DNA from: Polyangia bacterium
GTDB lineage: Bacteria; Myxococcota_A; Polyangia; Polyangiales; Polyangiaceae
NCBI GenBank assembly: GCA_030433055.1
Contig: JAUILJ010000427.1
Location: 1 to 6,943 of the forward strand
Direction: 5' to 3'
Length of the DNA: 6,943 bases
A program made the translations under genes and the position numbers. The first letter of the stretch is position 1; every line of letters begins with the position of its first letter. Shown piece by piece: positions 5,494-6,943 of this stretch. The notes under the pieces are model-generated. The model made no database searches. It saw only the letters and a list, made by a program, of their open reading frames with translations, and was not told the DNA's origin.

Positions 5494-6045
5494 CTACTTC
5501 TTGAGTTCGACGCCCGTCGCGACCAGAGCGACTTCGGACGCGCTTCCATCGGGGTGCTTGTCTGCAAACGTGGCGCCTTCCTGTTCCATGTGCTGGACGT
5601 GATCGGCGCTGACTTTCTTCAGTTTCACGACGCCTTCGAGGCGAGCTTCCGCACCGGCCGAGTCCGTAGGCACGAAGAAGCCATAGTCCTTGAAGGTGAC
5701 GCGACACGTCGCCGGCTTGTCCGCTGGCCCCTCGGCCAGCTCCATCCAGCAACCCTTCTGGGAGCACGCACGACGCACCTTGGCGTCCACGTGGACGGTC
5801 TTGCCCTCGTAGTCCTTGGGCTTGTTCAACACCTCGGTCAGGCTCACGGGCTTGAGCTCGGGGGAGAGGGCAGAACCGTAGAGCTTGTAGCCGGCCGCGG
5901 GCTGTGGCGCGGTGTTGGCGGCCACGGGTTCGGCCTTTTGCTCTGCTGGAGGGGTGTTGCATGCGGCCGCCAGGAGCGCGAACACACCGATGGACCAGAG
6001 ACCTTTCAACCGCGCGACGCTGGGCGCCAGAGCTTGCTCGAGCAT
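5494..6045 (-). CDS. DUF4920-family lipoprotein
   Basis: 183 residues. The signal segment (about 14-28, with hydrophobic SIGVFALLAAA) ends at Cys29, a plausible lipidation site (AAAC, with Leu just before). A Pro/Ala-rich spacer (30-52) leads to one compact domain. Its pattern VSLTEVLNKPKDYEGKTV (67-84), ACSQKGCWMELA (93-104), FKDYGFFVP (118-126), EGVVKLKKVS (137-146) and a closing VATGVEL (175-181) is what I recall for DUF4920, a small beta-rich, probably OB-fold-like, periplasmic family of unknown function. Cys94, Cys99, Cys114, His149 and His152 could form a metal site or disulfide; this is inference. The start is ATG 6045. No Shine-Dalgarno is visible; an alternative TTG at codon 13 is no better. 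It is divergent from the ferredoxin reductase gene and 133 bases upstream of the LysM hydrolase gene, so a shared operon is possible but unproven. Confidence 0.8.
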   Translation of the reverse strand: MLEQALAPSVARLKGLWSIGVFALLAAACNTPPAEQKAEPVAANTAPQPAAGYKLYGSALSPELKPVSLTEVLNKPKDYEGKTVHVDAKVRRACSQKGCWMELAEGPADKPATCRVTFKDYGFFVPTDSAGAEARLEGVVKLKKVSADHVQHMEQEGATFADKHPDGSASEVALVATGVELKK

Positions 6046-6052
6046 GGCGCGG

Positions 6053-6058
6053 AATATA
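6053..6058 (-). promoter_or_regulatory. Possible -10 element for a leaderless DUF4920 transcript
   Basis: On the minus strand TATATT ends 7 bases before ATG 6045, so transcription would begin at or next to the start codon. It sits in the loop of a GGCGC-N8-GCGCC dyad (6046-6063). The lack of a Shine-Dalgarno fits a leaderless message. No good -35 hexamer is seen at 16-18 bases. Confidence 0.25.
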
Positions 6059-6176
6059 GCGCCGTCTCCGAAAAACGCAGCCGCAAGCCGCTCCCGTGAG
6101 GTCGATGAGGTTGGGGTGAGGGGTTTCTCAAAGGCGAATCAGGCTCTAGGCATGCTAGCGTGGACACCCGAGGTCG

Positions 6177-6200
6177 TTGGAGCGATAGACGCAGCTCCAA
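6177..6200. repeat. Perfect inverted repeat, candidate operator or leader hairpin
   Basis: TTGGAGC (6177-6183) and GCTCCAA (6194-6200) are perfect complements around a 10-base spacer. The repeat ends 42 bases before the reductase ATG. It could be a dimeric regulator site or, if transcribed, a leader hairpin followed by the GCAGG/CCTGC stem at 6205-6227. Confidence 0.4.
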
Positions 6201-6232
6201 GCTAGCAGGCGGTTTTTCGGCCCCTGCGACCC

Positions 6233-6237
6233 GGAGG
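6233..6237 (+). promoter_or_regulatory. Strong ribosome binding site of the reductase gene
   Basis: GGAGG lies 5 bases before ATG 6243 and fixes the start, placing the dinucleotide-binding motif 18 residues in, as usual for this family. Confidence 0.8.
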
Positions 6238-6242
6238 GCGGA

Positions 6243-6943
6243 ATGAGCGAACATCAGTTGGGCTCGGAGGAGCGTCCCTTGAGGGTCGCGGTCGTGGGCG
6301 CGGGGCCGGCGGGCTTCTATGCTGCTGAGGCGCTGCTGAAGCACAAGGAGCTGAAGATCGAGGTCGATCTGTTCGAGCGGCTCCCATTCCCATTTGGCCT
6401 GGTGCGCTTCGGCGTGGCGCCGGACCACCAGAAGATCAAGACCGCGGCAGCTGCCTACGAGCGCACCGCCGAGATGGCTGGTTTTCGCTTCATGGGCAAC
6501 GTGGAGCTGGGCAAGGACATCAGCTTTGAGGAGCTCCGCGGTTGCTATCACCAGGTGGTGATCACGACCGGCGCCGCCGGCGATCGCAAGATGCGGATCC
6601 CCGGGGAAGAACTCTCGGGCAGCCTACCCGCGACGGAGTTCGTGGGATGGTACAACGGCCACCCGGACTTTCAGGACCTGAAGCTCGATCTGTCCGGGGA
6701 GCGCGCTGTCGTGGTCGGCGTTGGAGACGTCACGACCGACGTCGTACGGCTCCTGCTGAGGGATCGAGACGTGCTCGCGAAGACCGATATCACCGCGGGA
6801 TCGCTCGACGTGCTGCGCCAGAGCCGGATCCGCGAGGTAATCGTGCTGGGGCGGCGCGGCCCCGAGCAGCTCAAGATGGCGGTCAAGGAGCTCAAGGGGA
6901 TCGCCGAGGATCCCCAGATATCGGTCGTCATCGACCCCCAGCA
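6243..6943 (+). CDS. Ferredoxin--NADP+ reductase, adrenodoxin-reductase (FprA) type, N-terminal half (3' end outside window)
   Basis: The frame is open from ATG 6243 to the window end, giving 233 codons of a protein usually about 450 residues long. It would be a cytoplasmic FAD flavoprotein passing electrons between NADPH and ferredoxin. The FAD Rossmann motif VAVVGAGPAG is at 15-24. The family hallmark PFGLVRFGVAPDHQKIK follows at 50-66, then VVITTGA (105-111) closing the FAD domain. The NADP domain starts with VVVGVGDVTTDVVR (156-169), and VLGRRGPEQ (201-209) has the Arg pair expected to hold the NADPH 2'-phosphate. The linker AKTDIT plus SRIREV also matches the adrenodoxin-reductase type. 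The NADP glycine motif is GVGDVT where members usually have GNGNVA, an unusual variant. It is divergent from the DUF4920 lipoprotein gene. I am sure of the family; the ferredoxin partner is not in view. Confidence 0.93.
   Translation, partial: MSEHQLGSEERPLRVAVVGAGPAGFYAAEALLKHKELKIEVDLFERLPFPFGLVRFGVAPDHQKIKTAAAAYERTAEMAGFRFMGNVELGKDISFEELRGCYHQVVITTGAAGDRKMRIPGEELSGSLPATEFVGWYNGHPDFQDLKLDLSGERAVVVGVGDVTTDVVRLLLRDRDVLAKTDITAGSLDVLRQSRIREVIVLGRRGPEQLKMAVKELKGIAEDPQISVVIDPQ

Larger units (their letters stand above)
6046..6242. promoter_or_regulatory. Divergent intergenic region between DUF4920 and ferredoxin reductase genes
   Basis: 197 bases that should carry both promoters. It contains the TATATT dyad next to the DUF4920 start, two GCTAGC hexamers (6154-6159 and 6201-6206), a 7-base-arm inverted repeat (6177-6200), a second imperfect hairpin (6205-6227, GCAGG/CCTGC with a T-rich loop) and a strong ribosome site at 6233. 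No confident -35/-10 pair was found for the reductase gene. Confidence 0.5.

Noticed and set aside
5361..5567. 69-codon upstream extension of the LysM hydrolase
   Set aside because: It overlaps the end of the DUF4920 gene and displaces the signal peptide from the N-terminus; ATG 5360 has AAGG at a fair distance.
5912..6205. Plus-strand small frame across the DUF4920/reductase divergent region
   Set aside because: No ribosome site, half antisense to the DUF4920 signal region, and no recognisable composition or motif.

Overview
This is a GC-rich bacterial window with densely packed genes, GTG and ATG starts, long TPR proteins and exported or envelope proteins with signal peptides. Together these suggest a Gram-negative member of the Myxococcota (Polyangia-like). 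That assignment is inferred from style and gene content, because no rRNA or marker gene is present. I see no mobile element, CRISPR array, tRNA or rRNA. No gene-free stretch exceeds 300 bases.

Layout. (1) 1-1464 (+): the C-terminal part of a TPR-repeat protein whose start lies outside the window. (2) 1527-2489 (-): a bile acid:sodium symporter (BASS/SBF) family membrane transporter, convergent with the TPR gene; a hairpin fills the junction. (3) 2741-3361 (+): a small SAM-dependent methyltransferase resembling the METTL7/TMT1 family, divergent from the transporter. (4) 3379-6045 (-): three genes for exported proteins. In transcription order they are a DUF4920 lipoprotein (5494-6045), a LysM protein with a charged ER/K repeat linker and an alpha/beta-hydrolase domain (4299-5360), and a second exported alpha/beta-hydrolase behind a Pro/Ser/Glu-rich linker (3379-4296). 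The last two are separated by 2 bases and are surely co-transcribed; the DUF4920 gene is 133 bases upstream and may have its own unit. (5) 6243 to the window end (+): the N-terminal half of an adrenodoxin-reductase-type (FprA-like) ferredoxin--NADP+ reductase, divergent from the DUF4920 gene.

How they may work together. The clearest functional unit is the hydrolase pair. Both have a G-x-S-x-G nucleophile elbow and an export signal, and they look like distant paralogs held in the envelope by different means: LysM plus a stiff helix for one, a lipid anchor or flexible linker for the other. Their substrate is unknown. The transporter and methyltransferase share a 251-base divergent promoter region, and the DUF4920 and reductase genes share one of 197 bases. 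Inverted repeats sit at both convergent junctions, after the DUF4920 gene and in both divergent regions. The three at gene ends lack a U-tract.
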